This document shows positions 25,743 through 32,888 of a stretch of 64,000 bases of DNA, in pieces. A model generated the notes under the pieces. The model searched no databases. It was given only the letters and a program-made list of their open reading frames with translations, and was not told the origin of the DNA. Every line of letters starts with the position of its first letter. The first letter of the stretch is position 1. The position numbers and the translations under genes are program-made. This DNA is from Streptacidiphilus jeojiense (GTDB lineage Bacteria > Actinomycetota > Actinomycetes > Streptomycetales > Streptomycetaceae), in contig NZ_JOEH01000010.1 in NCBI RefSeq assembly GCF_000719095.1, forward strand, positions 228,206 to 292,205, given 5' to 3'.

Positions 25743-26624
25743 ATGACGGACAGCGAAGCCGGGGACGCCGGCGCCGGGGCGGCCGGGATCGAGGTGGAGG
25801 TCTTCACCGGCCCCGAGTCGGCGTTCTTCAGCACGTCCGCGCTGGTCCACGGTCCGACCGAGGCGCTGCTCGTCGACACCCAGCTGACCCTGAGCGCCGG
25901 GCGGGAGCTGGCCGAGTGGGTCGCCGGGCGGACCGGCCGGCTGACGGCGGTGCTGATCAGCCATCCGCATCCGGACCACTACTTCGGCACCGCCGAGGTG
26001 CTCCGCCTCTTCCCGGGGACCCCGGTGTACGCGGTGCCCGAGGTGATCGAGGGCATCATCGCCACCGGGCTGGCCAAGGTGGCGCAGTGGCAACCGGTCT
26101 TCGGCGACGACGTCACCTCCTTCCCGGTGGTGCCGGGACCGCTGCCGGGCCACCGGCTGCGGGTGGACGGGGCCGCGGTGGACGTGCTGGCGCTGGGCCA
26201 GGGCGACTGCTCGGCGAGCAGCGTGGTCCATGTTCCGAGCGCCGACGCGCTGATCGCCGGCGACCTGGTCTACAACGGGACGCACCTCTGGACCGCGGAG
26301 ACCACGCCCGGGGAGCGCGCCGACTGGATGGCCAATCTGGAGGTGCTGCGCGGCCTGGGCACGGCCCGGGTGGTGGCCGGGCACCGGGCCCCGGGCCAGG
26401 ACGACGACGCGCAACGGGTGCTGGACTTCACCGCGGACTATCTGCGCGCGTTCGACGAGCGCCTGGCGGAGCATCCGCGTGACGCGGCGGCGCTGGTGTC
26501 GGCGATGAACGAGACCTACGCCGAGCTGACCCTGCCGGTGCTGCTGGAACTGAGCGCGGAGGCCAACACCGCGGAGGCCGACGCCGCCGAGGCCGACACC
26601 GCCGACGGGGATCCCGCCGAGTAG
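25743..26624 (+). CDS. MBL-fold metallo-hydrolase
   Basis: 293 aa with the beta-lactamase-fold metal motif SHPHPDHYFG (HxHxDH) near residue 80, a downstream ALGQGDCSAS/ADALIAGDLVYNG segment supplying the bridging Asp, and the last ligand His in VVAGHRAPGQD. The C-terminal 20 residues are an acidic Ala/Glu/Asp repeat. GGAGGAG lies 7 bp before ATG 25743. Related proteins hydrolyse lactones, thioesters or sulfates; the substrate is not assignable. Confidence 0.85.
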   Translation: MTDSEAGDAGAGAAGIEVEVFTGPESAFFSTSALVHGPTEALLVDTQLTLSAGRELAEWVAGRTGRLTAVLISHPHPDHYFGTAEVLRLFPGTPVYAVPEVIEGIIATGLAKVAQWQPVFGDDVTSFPVVPGPLPGHRLRVDGAAVDVLALGQGDCSASSVVHVPSADALIAGDLVYNGTHLWTAETTPGERADWMANLEVLRGLGTARVVAGHRAPGQDDDAQRVLDFTADYLRAFDERLAEHPRDAAALVSAMNETYAELTLPVLLELSAEANTAEADAAEADTADGDPAE

Positions 26625-26633
26625 CCGTGCTGG

Positions 26634-26653
26634 CCTTGACGTCGGCGTCAAGG
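26634..26653. promoter_or_regulatory. MerR-type operator/promoter
   Basis: A perfect inverted repeat CCTTGACG (26634-26641) with CGTCAAGG (26646-26653) and a four-base centre lies 43 bp upstream of the MerR start and includes a TTGACG -35-like element. This is the usual MerR arrangement, with the dimer bound between the -35 and -10 elements. It would drive the merR-trx unit. Confidence 0.7.
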
Positions 26654-26696
26654 TCTACCGTCGTGTGCAGAGGCACGGCGGAAGGCGGGGCAGGGC

Positions 26697-27116
26697 ATGC
26701 GGATCGGTGAGCTGGCGCAGCGCGCGGGGACGACGACGCGCACCCTGCGGTACTACGAGTCGCGCGGACTGCTCCCGGCCAGGCGGGCGGTGAACGGCTA
26801 CCGCGCTTACGGCGAGGAGGACCTGCGGCTGCTGCGGCAGATCCGGCTGCTGCAGGACTTCGGATTCGAGCTGGAGGAGACCCGGCCGTTCGTCGACTGC
26901 CTGCGCGCCGGGCATCCGTCCGGGGATTCCTGCCCGGCCTCGCTGGAGGTGTACCGGCGCAAGCTCGCGGAGATCGACGAGTGCCTGGAGCGGTTGCAGG
27001 CGGTGCGGGAACAGGTGCAGGGGCAGCTGCTGCGGGCGCAGGTGGAGGCGTCGGCGGAGCACCCGGGCGAACCGTTGTGCGAAGTGAAGCCGAGTGAATG
27101 GGTGGAGGGGAACTGA
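26697..27116 (+). CDS. MerR-family transcriptional regulator
   Basis: 139 aa. The N-terminal winged helix MRIGELAQRAGTTTRTLRYY, then RGLLPARRAVNGYRAYGEED and RLLQDFGFELEE, is canonical MerR. A coiled-coil dimer helix follows (residues about 82-115). Cysteines at about 68, 79 and 96 differ from the SoxR cluster spacing, so a thiol-redox or metal sensor is possible but unproven. It is followed after 1 bp by a thioredoxin gene, forming a two-gene operon with an autoregulatory palindrome upstream. The coupling suggests a thiol-stress response. Confidence 0.88.
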   Translation: MRIGELAQRAGTTTRTLRYYESRGLLPARRAVNGYRAYGEEDLRLLRQIRLLQDFGFELEETRPFVDCLRAGHPSGDSCPASLEVYRRKLAEIDECLERLQAVREQVQGQLLRAQVEASAEHPGEPLCEVKPSEWVEGN

Positions 27117-27117
27117 G

Positions 27118-27456
27118 ATGACCACGAGTACCGATGTGGTGAAAGTGACGGACGAGACGTTCGCGTCCGAAGTCCTGGAATCCGAATTTCCGGTTCTGGT
27201 GGACTTCACCGCGGACTGGTGCCCGCCGTGCCGGATGCTGGCACCGGTTCTGGCGGATGTCGCCGAGGAGCAGCGGGGCCGGCTGAAGGTGGTCACCCTC
27301 GACGTCGACGCCAACCCGGTGACGCAGGCCGCCTACGGGGTGCTCTCGATGCCGACGCTGATCGTCTTCCAGGCGGGTGAGCCGGTGAAGTCGCTGGTGG
27401 GGGCCCGTCCCAAGCGGCGGCTGCTGCAGGAGCTCGAGGAGTGGTGCGCGGACTGA
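27118..27456 (+). CDS. Thioredoxin with WCPPC active site
   Basis: A 112-aa thioredoxin-fold protein: FPVLVDFTADWCPPCRMLAP near residues 23-42, LDVDANPVTQAAYGVLSMPT with the cis-Pro loop, and the C-terminal helix. The active site is WCPPC instead of the usual WCGPC; the second proline usually alters redox potential or partner range. GGAGGGG lies 7 bp before ATG 27118, inside the end of merR, so the genes are translationally close. It is probably induced with MerR as a specialised thioredoxin rather than the housekeeping TrxA. Confidence 0.93.
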   Translation: MTTSTDVVKVTDETFASEVLESEFPVLVDFTADWCPPCRMLAPVLADVAEEQRGRLKVVTLDVDANPVTQAAYGVLSMPTLIVFQAGEPVKSLVGARPKRRLLQELEEWCAD

Positions 27457-27681
27457 CGGCGGGCCGGCCGGCGCGGGTTCGGACCTGGGCGGCGCCTCGG
27501 GGGGCGTGTGGGAACTGCGGACGGTAGCGCGTTTGCGTCCCGCGCGCCCCATTCTTCTCACTATTTATGGGATGAGCTGTTTGCTCATGCCACGCTGCGG
27601 TTGGCAGGAGGTCTGCCCGCCGCCGCCGCACGAATCGTCGCTGTCGGACTGCGCTGATACGACGGGAGAAGAAACCGAAAG

Positions 27682-29325
27682 GTGTCGATCGGAAGCGCTC
27701 TCAATCGAAACGGCCTGCCGCGTATTCGGCAGCCGAAGCAGTCGAAGCCGTCGTCCGGACAGTCACAGCCCCCACTGTCCGCCCCTCCCCCGCCGCCGCC
27801 CCCTCCGCCGTCCGAGAGCCAGGAGGAGCCGACCGCGGAGGAGGCGATACCCGGGCCGGAGCCGGTCGCGCCGCTCGCGCCGCCCACGGGCGTGGTGGAC
27901 AACCTGCCCGCTCGCCCCACCTACGCCCCGATCATCACCGACGCGCCCGGCCTCAACTGGGTGGGACCGGGCGACGCCTGGACCCGGGCCTGGGGTGTCA
28001 CGGCGCAACAGCCCTACACCTCCCCGGTGCTGCCCGCGCCGGTGCTGCCCGCCCCCGCCCTCTCGGCGGCGGGGACGTTCGGCCCGGCCGGCGGGTCCGG
28101 GGTCCCGCCGATGCCCTCGACGCCGCCACCGCTGGTCCCCCAGGCAGCCGTGGCGGTGCTCCCGCTGGCCGGGCGGGCCCAGGCGGCCGCCGCCCAGGCC
28201 GGGCCGACGGCCGCGGACATCGCCCTGGTACGGCGCAGCCTCGGGGTGCTGGAGTCCGTCGCCGACCGGGCCACCGCGCACTTCTACGCGGTGCTGTTCC
28301 TGCGCCACCCGGAACTGCGCGCGCTCTTCCCGGCCGCCATGGACCTGCAGCGGGACCGGCTGTTCCGGGCGCTGCTGGCGGCTGGCCAGGCGGCCGACAA
28401 CCCGGCCGCGCTGACCGAGTACCTGGACCGGCTGGCCAGGGGGCACCGCAAGTACGGAGTCCTCAACGAGCACTACGGGCCGGTCGGCGAGGCGCTGCTG
28501 ACAGCGCTGGAACGTTACTGCGGGCGGTACTGGGACCCGGAGACCGAGCTGGCCTGGCGCCGGATCTACCGGGCCGTCTCCGAGGTGATGATGGCCTCGG
28601 CCGAGGCCGACGCCCGGGTCGCGCCGGCCTCCTGGCAGGCCGAGGTGGTCGCCGTCGACCGCCGGGCCGGCGAGGTCGCGGTGGTCACCCTGCGCACCGA
28701 CCAGCGCTACCCGTACCTGGCCGGGCAGTACACCACCCTGGAGGTGCCGCTGTGGCCGCGGGTGTGGCGGCACTACTCGCCGGCCACCGCCCCGCGTGCC
28801 GACGGGCTGGTGACGCTGCACGTCAAGGCAGTGCCCGCGGGGTGGGTGAGCAACGCCCTGGTGCACCGGACCAACCCGGGGGACGTGCTCAGGCTGGGAC
28901 CCGCGTCCGGGACCATGCACGTCGACCTGGACGGCGACGCGCCACTGCTGCTGATCGGCGGCGGTACCGGGATCGCCCCGCTGATCGCCATGGTCGAGGC
29001 GGTGGCCGAGCACGGCCGGGCCCGCACCGTGGAGGTGTTCTACGGCGCCCGGCGGGAGCAGGAGCTGTACGCCAGGGAGGAGTTGGAGGCACTGGCGCGG
29101 CGCCACCCCTGGCTCGCGGTGCGCACCGCGGTGTCCGAGGGGCGGCCGGAGGGGGCGGGCTTCTCCGGATCGCTCCCGGCGGTGGTCGACCGCTACGGGC
29201 CGTGGGACGAGTACGAGGCGTTCGTGAGCGGGCCGCCGGCGATGATCCGGCGCACCGTCGCGGTGCTGCGGGAGGAGGGGGTGCAGGGCGCCCGGATCCA
29301 CCACGACCTGGCGGACCCGGCATGA
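27682..29325 (+). CDS. Flavohaemoglobin-like protein with long Pro-rich N-terminal extension
   Basis: 547 aa. Residues 1-170 are Pro/Ala/Ser-rich and disordered (an uninterrupted nine-proline run near 36). The globin domain (about 175-310) has LFPAAM for the CD corner and LARGHRKYGV with the proximal His near 255. The FAD domain has WRHYSPATA near 362, and the NAD domain has GGGTGIAPLIAM near 427. Flavohaemoglobins oxidise NO to nitrate. The FAD motif RxYS is here RHYS, and the extension makes it about 150 residues longer than Hmp. GTG 27682 is the longest plausible start, with a weak GGGAGAAG site; a later start is possible. The upstream gap 27457-27681 holds no gene. Confidence 0.82.
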   Translation: MSIGSALNRNGLPRIRQPKQSKPSSGQSQPPLSAPPPPPPPPPSESQEEPTAEEAIPGPEPVAPLAPPTGVVDNLPARPTYAPIITDAPGLNWVGPGDAWTRAWGVTAQQPYTSPVLPAPVLPAPALSAAGTFGPAGGSGVPPMPSTPPPLVPQAAVAVLPLAGRAQAAAAQAGPTAADIALVRRSLGVLESVADRATAHFYAVLFLRHPELRALFPAAMDLQRDRLFRALLAAGQAADNPAALTEYLDRLARGHRKYGVLNEHYGPVGEALLTALERYCGRYWDPETELAWRRIYRAVSEVMMASAEADARVAPASWQAEVVAVDRRAGEVAVVTLRTDQRYPYLAGQYTTLEVPLWPRVWRHYSPATAPRADGLVTLHVKAVPAGWVSNALVHRTNPGDVLRLGPASGTMHVDLDGDAPLLLIGGGTGIAPLIAMVEAVAEHGRARTVEVFYGARREQELYAREELEALARRHPWLAVRTAVSEGRPEGAGFSGSLPAVVDRYGPWDEYEAFVSGPPAMIRRTVAVLREEGVQGARIHHDLADPA

Positions 29326-29352
29326 CCCGGCGGACCGGTACGACCGGCGCCG

Positions 29353-29910
29353 CTACCGCGGGCCGAGGTCGTCCGCGAGCAGTGCGGTGATGCCCTCGAT
29401 GTTCGCCGCCAGGTACGCCCGCAGCGACGGCGGCACCACGTTCACCGAGGTCACCCCCTCGCGGGTGAAGGGGAGGCGGACCACCTCGTACTCGCCGTTG
29501 GGCTCGTCGACCTCGGGGCCGTGGCGCTGCGAGAGGTCGATCGACTCGACCCGGCAGGCGAAGAAGTGCTGGACCTTGACCTCGTCGTTCATGACGCCGT
29601 CGCCCGCGCCGCCGACTCCCGGGCCGCCTGCTCCCGCGCCGCTGTCGGTCACGGTGTCGTGCAGGGCGGTGCTCACCGTGTCGACGAAGGCCGGCACCAC
29701 GTTCCCGGCCTTGCCGCCGAGCTCCTCGGAGAGCTCCCGGTGCAGGGCGTCCACGACGGTGGGGTCGGTGGGTTCCACACAGCCGCCGGGGGTGATCCAG
29801 TACGGCGGCCGACCCGGCTTGGTGCGCTTGATCAGGACGAGTTCGGGGCTCTGCAGGTCACCGTCGAGCAGGATCGCGCGAGCGGTTCGCTTGACCAACG
29901 GACGTGGCAT
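29353..29910 (-). CDS. NUDIX hydrolase
   Basis: 185 aa. The NUDIX box reads GGCVEPTD then ALHRELSEELGG. The REx2EE core that binds metal is intact, but the spacing between the first Gly and the Arg is one residue longer than consensus and the usual first Glu is Asp. A Gly/Ala loop (GAGAGGPGVGGAGDG) interrupts the domain near residue 92. Such enzymes hydrolyse nucleoside-diphosphate-linked compounds; the substrate is unknown. ATG 29910 has GGAGG 5 bp upstream. It converges on the flavohaemoglobin gene. Confidence 0.85.
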   Translation of the reverse strand: MPRPLVKRTARAILLDGDLQSPELVLIKRTKPGRPPYWITPGGCVEPTDPTVVDALHRELSEELGGKAGNVVPAFVDTVSTALHDTVTDSGAGAGGPGVGGAGDGVMNDEVKVQHFFACRVESIDLSQRHGPEVDEPNGEYEVVRLPFTREGVTSVNVVPPSLRAYLAANIEGITALLADDLGPR

Positions 29911-30177
29911 GGAGTCCTCCGGGTATTGCGGCAGTGCGGCGTTCCGTTCCCAGCAGTGTGCCGCGCGGGGCGGCTGGTGAAACAGGGCGCGCGCGATTAC
30001 AGCCGCACAACCCGGGGTCGACCCCCTCCGGTCGGCGGGGGCACGAACCAGCCGTTTGGTCGAGGCAGAAGCGGAGGAAAGCGTGCATGATGTGAAGAAG
30101 CCGGACCAATGCGGTAGTTGAGCACTGCCATTGCATATGTATGTCCGGGTATGCCGCGAGACAGGGGGGACCCGGAT

Positions 30178-30273
30178 ATGGAGACCGCCGAAAGGCCGAG
30201 ACTTTCCGGCGTCGCGGAGCGTTTGAGTGTGCGGATGGGGCAGGTGATGGAGCGGTTCTCCCTCACCGTGTGA
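30178..30273 (+). CDS. Candidate 31-codon small protein upstream of the ssg gene
   Basis: ATG 30178 is preceded by a G-rich Shine-Dalgarno sequence (AGGGGGGA) with 7-bp spacing and encodes METAERPRLSGVAERLSVRM plus eleven more residues ending FSLTV, an amphipathic, Arg-rich peptide. The stop (30271-30273) is followed at once by a perfect hairpin (30274-30295), and the ssg gene starts 87 bp later. It could be a genuine small protein, a leader peptide, or chance. The rest of gap 29911-30359 shows no other gene; a 12-codon frame at 30083 was rejected. Confidence 0.45.
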   Translation: METAERPRLSGVAERLSVRMGQVMERFSLTV

Positions 30274-30295
30274 GATCCGCGCCCCGGCGCGGATC
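30274..30295 (+). terminator. Hairpin directly after the small ORF
   Basis: GATCCGCGCC (30274-30283) pairs perfectly with GGCGCGGATC (30286-30295) around a CC loop. It begins one base after the small ORF's stop codon and 65 bp before the ssg gene, fitting either a terminator of a short transcript or an attenuator. Confidence 0.5.
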
Positions 30296-30359
30296 CGGCA
30301 CGACGACGACACATCCAGGCGCGGGTCCGTGCGACCCCGGGAACGAGAGGTGCTGAGCG

Positions 30360-30839
30360 ATGCACGCAGCGGACGACGAGAGCGCCCGGAGCCAGGACTC
30401 GGGGAGTCACTGCACCGGGCGGCTGGTGATGAGCCTCCAGGTCACCAGCGAGCTCGCCTTCGACGTCGACGTCCGCCTGCGCTACGACGCCGCCGACCCC
30501 TACGCGGTCGAGCTCACCTTCCACCTGCCCGGCGATCCGCCGGTCCGCTGGGTCTTCGCCCGCGAACTGCTGCTGGACGGGATCAGCCGCAGCACCGGTG
30601 AGGGCGACATCGTGGTCGAGCCGGTGCCGGGCCCCGACCCCGACTTCCAGGACGTCCGGATCCGGCTGCGCTCCCCTGCCGGTGAGGCCGTGCTCTACTC
30701 GCCGGCGCTGCCGCTGATCGCCTTCCTCGGGCGCACCGACCGGCTGCTGCCGATGGGCGGCGAGCAGACGGTGAGCGACCTGGACGCGGCGCTGGAACTC
30801 ATCCTCAACGGACACGGGCACTCCCGCCGCGCGGGCTGA
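30360..30839 (+). CDS. SsgA/SsgB-family sporulation and cell-division protein (SALP)
   Basis: 159 aa. The SALP fold segments are LRYDAADPYAVELTFHLPGD, VRWVFARELLLDGISRSTGE and IAFLGRTDRLLPMGGEQTVS. SALPs are restricted to sporulating actinomycetes and control septum-site selection and FtsZ recruitment. The central block is closest, from memory, to SsgA, and the locus (between dnaB and thiC) is where ssgA lies in S. coelicolor, but the IclR-type activator gene ssgR usual there is absent. ATG 30360 has GAGAGG 9 bp upstream; ATG 30429 (MSLQVTSELAF) would give the normal family length and cannot be excluded. Confidence 0.88.
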   Translation: MHAADDESARSQDSGSHCTGRLVMSLQVTSELAFDVDVRLRYDAADPYAVELTFHLPGDPPVRWVFARELLLDGISRSTGEGDIVVEPVPGPDPDFQDVRIRLRSPAGEAVLYSPALPLIAFLGRTDRLLPMGGEQTVSDLDAALELILNGHGHSRRAG

Positions 30840-30866
30840 CCCCGGCGGGAGCGTCCCGGCGGGCGG

Positions 30867-31244
30867 TCAGTCCTCGTCGCGGAAGACCATGTGCAGGGCC
30901 CAGGCCACGATGCTGATGATCAGCGACCCGAGCAGGGCGGCCACGAAGCCGTCCACGTGGAAGTCCAGGCTCAGCTTGCCGGAGGCCCAGGAGGTCAGCC
31001 AGAGCATCAGGGCGTTGATCACGAAGGTGATCAGCCCCAGCGTGAGGAAGAACAGCGGCAGCGAGAACAGCTTTACGATCGGCTTGATCACGAAATTGAC
31101 CACGCCGAAGAGCAGCGCCACCAGAATGACGGTGAGCGTCTTGTGCTGCCAGTCGCCCGAGGTGAGGGTGATGCCGGAGACAACCGCCGTCGCGACCCAG
31201 ATGGCCGCCGCGTTGATCAGAGTCTTGACTACGAAGCGCAACAT
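30867..31244 (-). CDS. Small membrane protein of the PF04020/phage-holin-4 type
   Basis: 125 aa with four hydrophobic segments: FVVKTLINAAAIWVATAVVS, TLTVILVALLFGVVNFVIKP, PLFFLTLGLITFVINALMLW and GFVAALLGSLIISIVAWALH. The NFVIKPIVK motif after helix 2 is the hallmark of this family of unknown function. ATG 31244 starts MLRFVVKTL and fits the first helix. It is a monocistronic minus-strand gene divergent from the cupin. Confidence 0.88.
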   Translation of the reverse strand: MLRFVVKTLINAAAIWVATAVVSGITLTSGDWQHKTLTVILVALLFGVVNFVIKPIVKLFSLPLFFLTLGLITFVINALMLWLTSWASGKLSLDFHVDGFVAALLGSLIISIVAWALHMVFRDED

Positions 31245-31389
31245 GGGGTGATCGTCGCAGGAGTCCGGGCCGCGGCGGAAGCCCTGGCGGTCGTGTGTTG
31301 CGGGCTGATACCTACCTGGTACGCAGTGCGGACGTGACCGCCCCGACTGGTTGAATACGCCTAACCGACCGCTGGGAGTGGGGAATCCG

Positions 31390-31707
31390 ATGCAGGTATT
31401 CCGGATGGACGACCTGGACGCCGAACGCGCCGCCAATCAGGGCGCCTACCTGCGCTTTCTCAATGAGCGCACAATGTCCGTCGGCCTGTACGCGCTGGAC
31501 CAGGGCGGGCAGGACCCGCAGCAGCCGCACAAGCAGGACGAGGTCTACGTGGTGGTCAGCGGCAGGGCCTACCTCACCGTCGGTGACGAGACCACGACCG
31601 TGGGTCGGGGCAGTGTCGCCTATGTGCCCGCGGGCATGCCGCACCGCTTCCACCACATCAGCGAGGACCTGCGGGTGCTCGTCGTCTTCTCGCCCCCGGA
31701 GAGCTGA
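31390..31707 (+). CDS. Small cupin-domain protein
   Basis: A 105-aa single cupin barrel. Motif 1 is PHKQDEVYVVVSGRAYL (His/Gln/Glu ligands) and motif 2 is YVPAGMPHRFHH. It could be a metal-binding enzyme or sensor of unknown substrate. ATG 31390 is preferred because GGGAGTGGGG precedes it; a GTG at 31378 is in frame. It is followed after 3 bp by tenA, suggesting a shared transcript and perhaps a role in thiamine-related metabolism. Confidence 0.85.
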   Translation: MQVFRMDDLDAERAANQGAYLRFLNERTMSVGLYALDQGGQDPQQPHKQDEVYVVVSGRAYLTVGDETTTVGRGSVAYVPAGMPHRFHHISEDLRVLVVFSPPES

Positions 31708-31710
31708 GCC

Positions 31711-32415
31711 GTGGAACCCGTGCGCTCCGACCGCTCCGACCGCTCCGACCGCTTCAGCGACGAGCTGTGGCACTCCGCCGAGTCCACCTACCGGGCGGTC
31801 CTGGACCACCCCTTCCTGCTCGGACTCGCCGACGGCACCCTCCCCCGGGCGGCCTTCCGGCACTTCGTGGTCCAGGACTCGCACTATCTGCGCGACTACG
31901 CCAGGGCGCTCGCGGTCTGCGCCGCCAAGGCCCCGACCGAGGCGGACGTGCGGGCCTTCGCCGACGACGCGGTCGGCGCGCTCGCGGCCGAGCAGGAGAT
32001 GCACGCCGCCTTCTTGAAGGACCTGGGTCTGGACGGTCCCGGCGCCCCGGTGGACGACGCCGAGGTGCTGCCGACCACCCGCGCCTACACCAGCTACCTG
32101 CTCGCCACTGTCTACGGCGGCTCCTTCGCCGAGGGGCTGGCGGCGGTGCTCCCCTGCTACTGGATCTACGCCAGGGTGGGCGAGGCACTGCTGCGCACCT
32201 CCTCGCCCGACCCCCTCTACGCCCGCTGGATCGAGAGCTACGGCGATGAGTCGTTCCAGGCCGTGGTCCGGAGGGTGCTGGAACTGACCGACCGGGTCGG
32301 CGCCGAGCTCTCCCCGCTCGAACGGCGGCGCGCCGTGGGGCACTTCGCGACGACCGCGCGCTACGAGTGGATGTTCTGGGACGCCGCCTGGCGCGGTGAG
32401 GGCTGGCCGGTCTGA
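31711..32415 (+). CDS. tenA: TenA-family aminopyrimidine aminohydrolase / thiaminase II
   Basis: 234 aa. The helical TenA fold has the catalytic Cys in AVLPCYWIY (residue 149), an upstream FRHFVVQDSHYLRDYARAL and the C-terminal YEWMFWDAAW with its Glu. TenA hydrolyses aminopyrimidine breakdown products to HMP for thiamine salvage, which fits the nearby thiC. GTG 31711 follows the cupin stop after 3 bp, with GGAGAG upstream. An N-terminal RSDRSDRSDR repeat is an oddity. Confidence 0.9.
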   Translation: MEPVRSDRSDRSDRFSDELWHSAESTYRAVLDHPFLLGLADGTLPRAAFRHFVVQDSHYLRDYARALAVCAAKAPTEADVRAFADDAVGALAAEQEMHAAFLKDLGLDGPGAPVDDAEVLPTTRAYTSYLLATVYGGSFAEGLAAVLPCYWIYARVGEALLRTSSPDPLYARWIESYGDESFQAVVRRVLELTDRVGAELSPLERRRAVGHFATTARYEWMFWDAAWRGEGWPV

Positions 32416-32603
32416 AAGCGACCCCGACCTGCGGACGACCGTCCCGGGGGTCGGCGGTAGGGGGCTTATCCGGGTTCTCTCAGGGGTGCGAAACGTCCAC
32501 CGGCGCCCGCTGCGGCCTTACGATCGAGTCAACAGGAAGAAGCAGTCGGGCCGGTGGCCCCGAGGCCCCGGGACGACAGACCCCGCGGGGGAGGACGGAC
32601 AAC

Positions 32604-32813
32604 ATGAACGAGATCTGGAAGACGCTCCCTGGCTGGATGCGCAACATCGTGGTTCCGGTGATCGTACTGATCGTGGCGCTGTGGGTGGCTTCCGCGGTGG
32701 TGGGCGCGATCTTCGGGGTGATCGGCTTCCTCTTCGGCTGGATCATCAAGGTGCTGTTCGTGGTCGCGCTGGGAGCCGTGGTCGTCATCCTGGTGAAGCG
32801 GGCGTCGCGCTGA
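32604..32813 (+). CDS. Small two-helix membrane protein
   Basis: 69 aa: NEIWKTLPGWMRN, then a first helix VVPVIVLIVALWVASAVVGA and a second FGWIIKVLFVVALGAVVVIL, ending KRASR. GGAGG lies about 9 bp before ATG 32604. Such small proteins are common in Streptomyces; no function is assignable. It ends at a strong hairpin shared with the convergent yibE-like gene. Confidence 0.75.
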   Translation: MNEIWKTLPGWMRNIVVPVIVLIVALWVASAVVGAIFGVIGFLFGWIIKVLFVVALGAVVVILVKRASR

Positions 32814-32834
32814 CGCCGACCTGACCTCTGTTCA

Positions 32835-32871
32835 CCAGGGCCCCGTACCGGAATCCGGTACGGGGCCCTGG
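32835..32871. terminator. Bidirectional terminator
   Basis: A perfect 17-bp stem (32835-32851 with 32855-32871) with loop AAT sits between the convergent small membrane protein gene and the YibE/F gene. Confidence 0.85.
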
Positions 32872-32888
32872 CGCTGACAGCGGTGGTG

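Noticed and set aside
30083..30121. 12-codon GTG frame with GGAGG site
   Set aside because: Too short to support, and the better small ORF lies at 30178.
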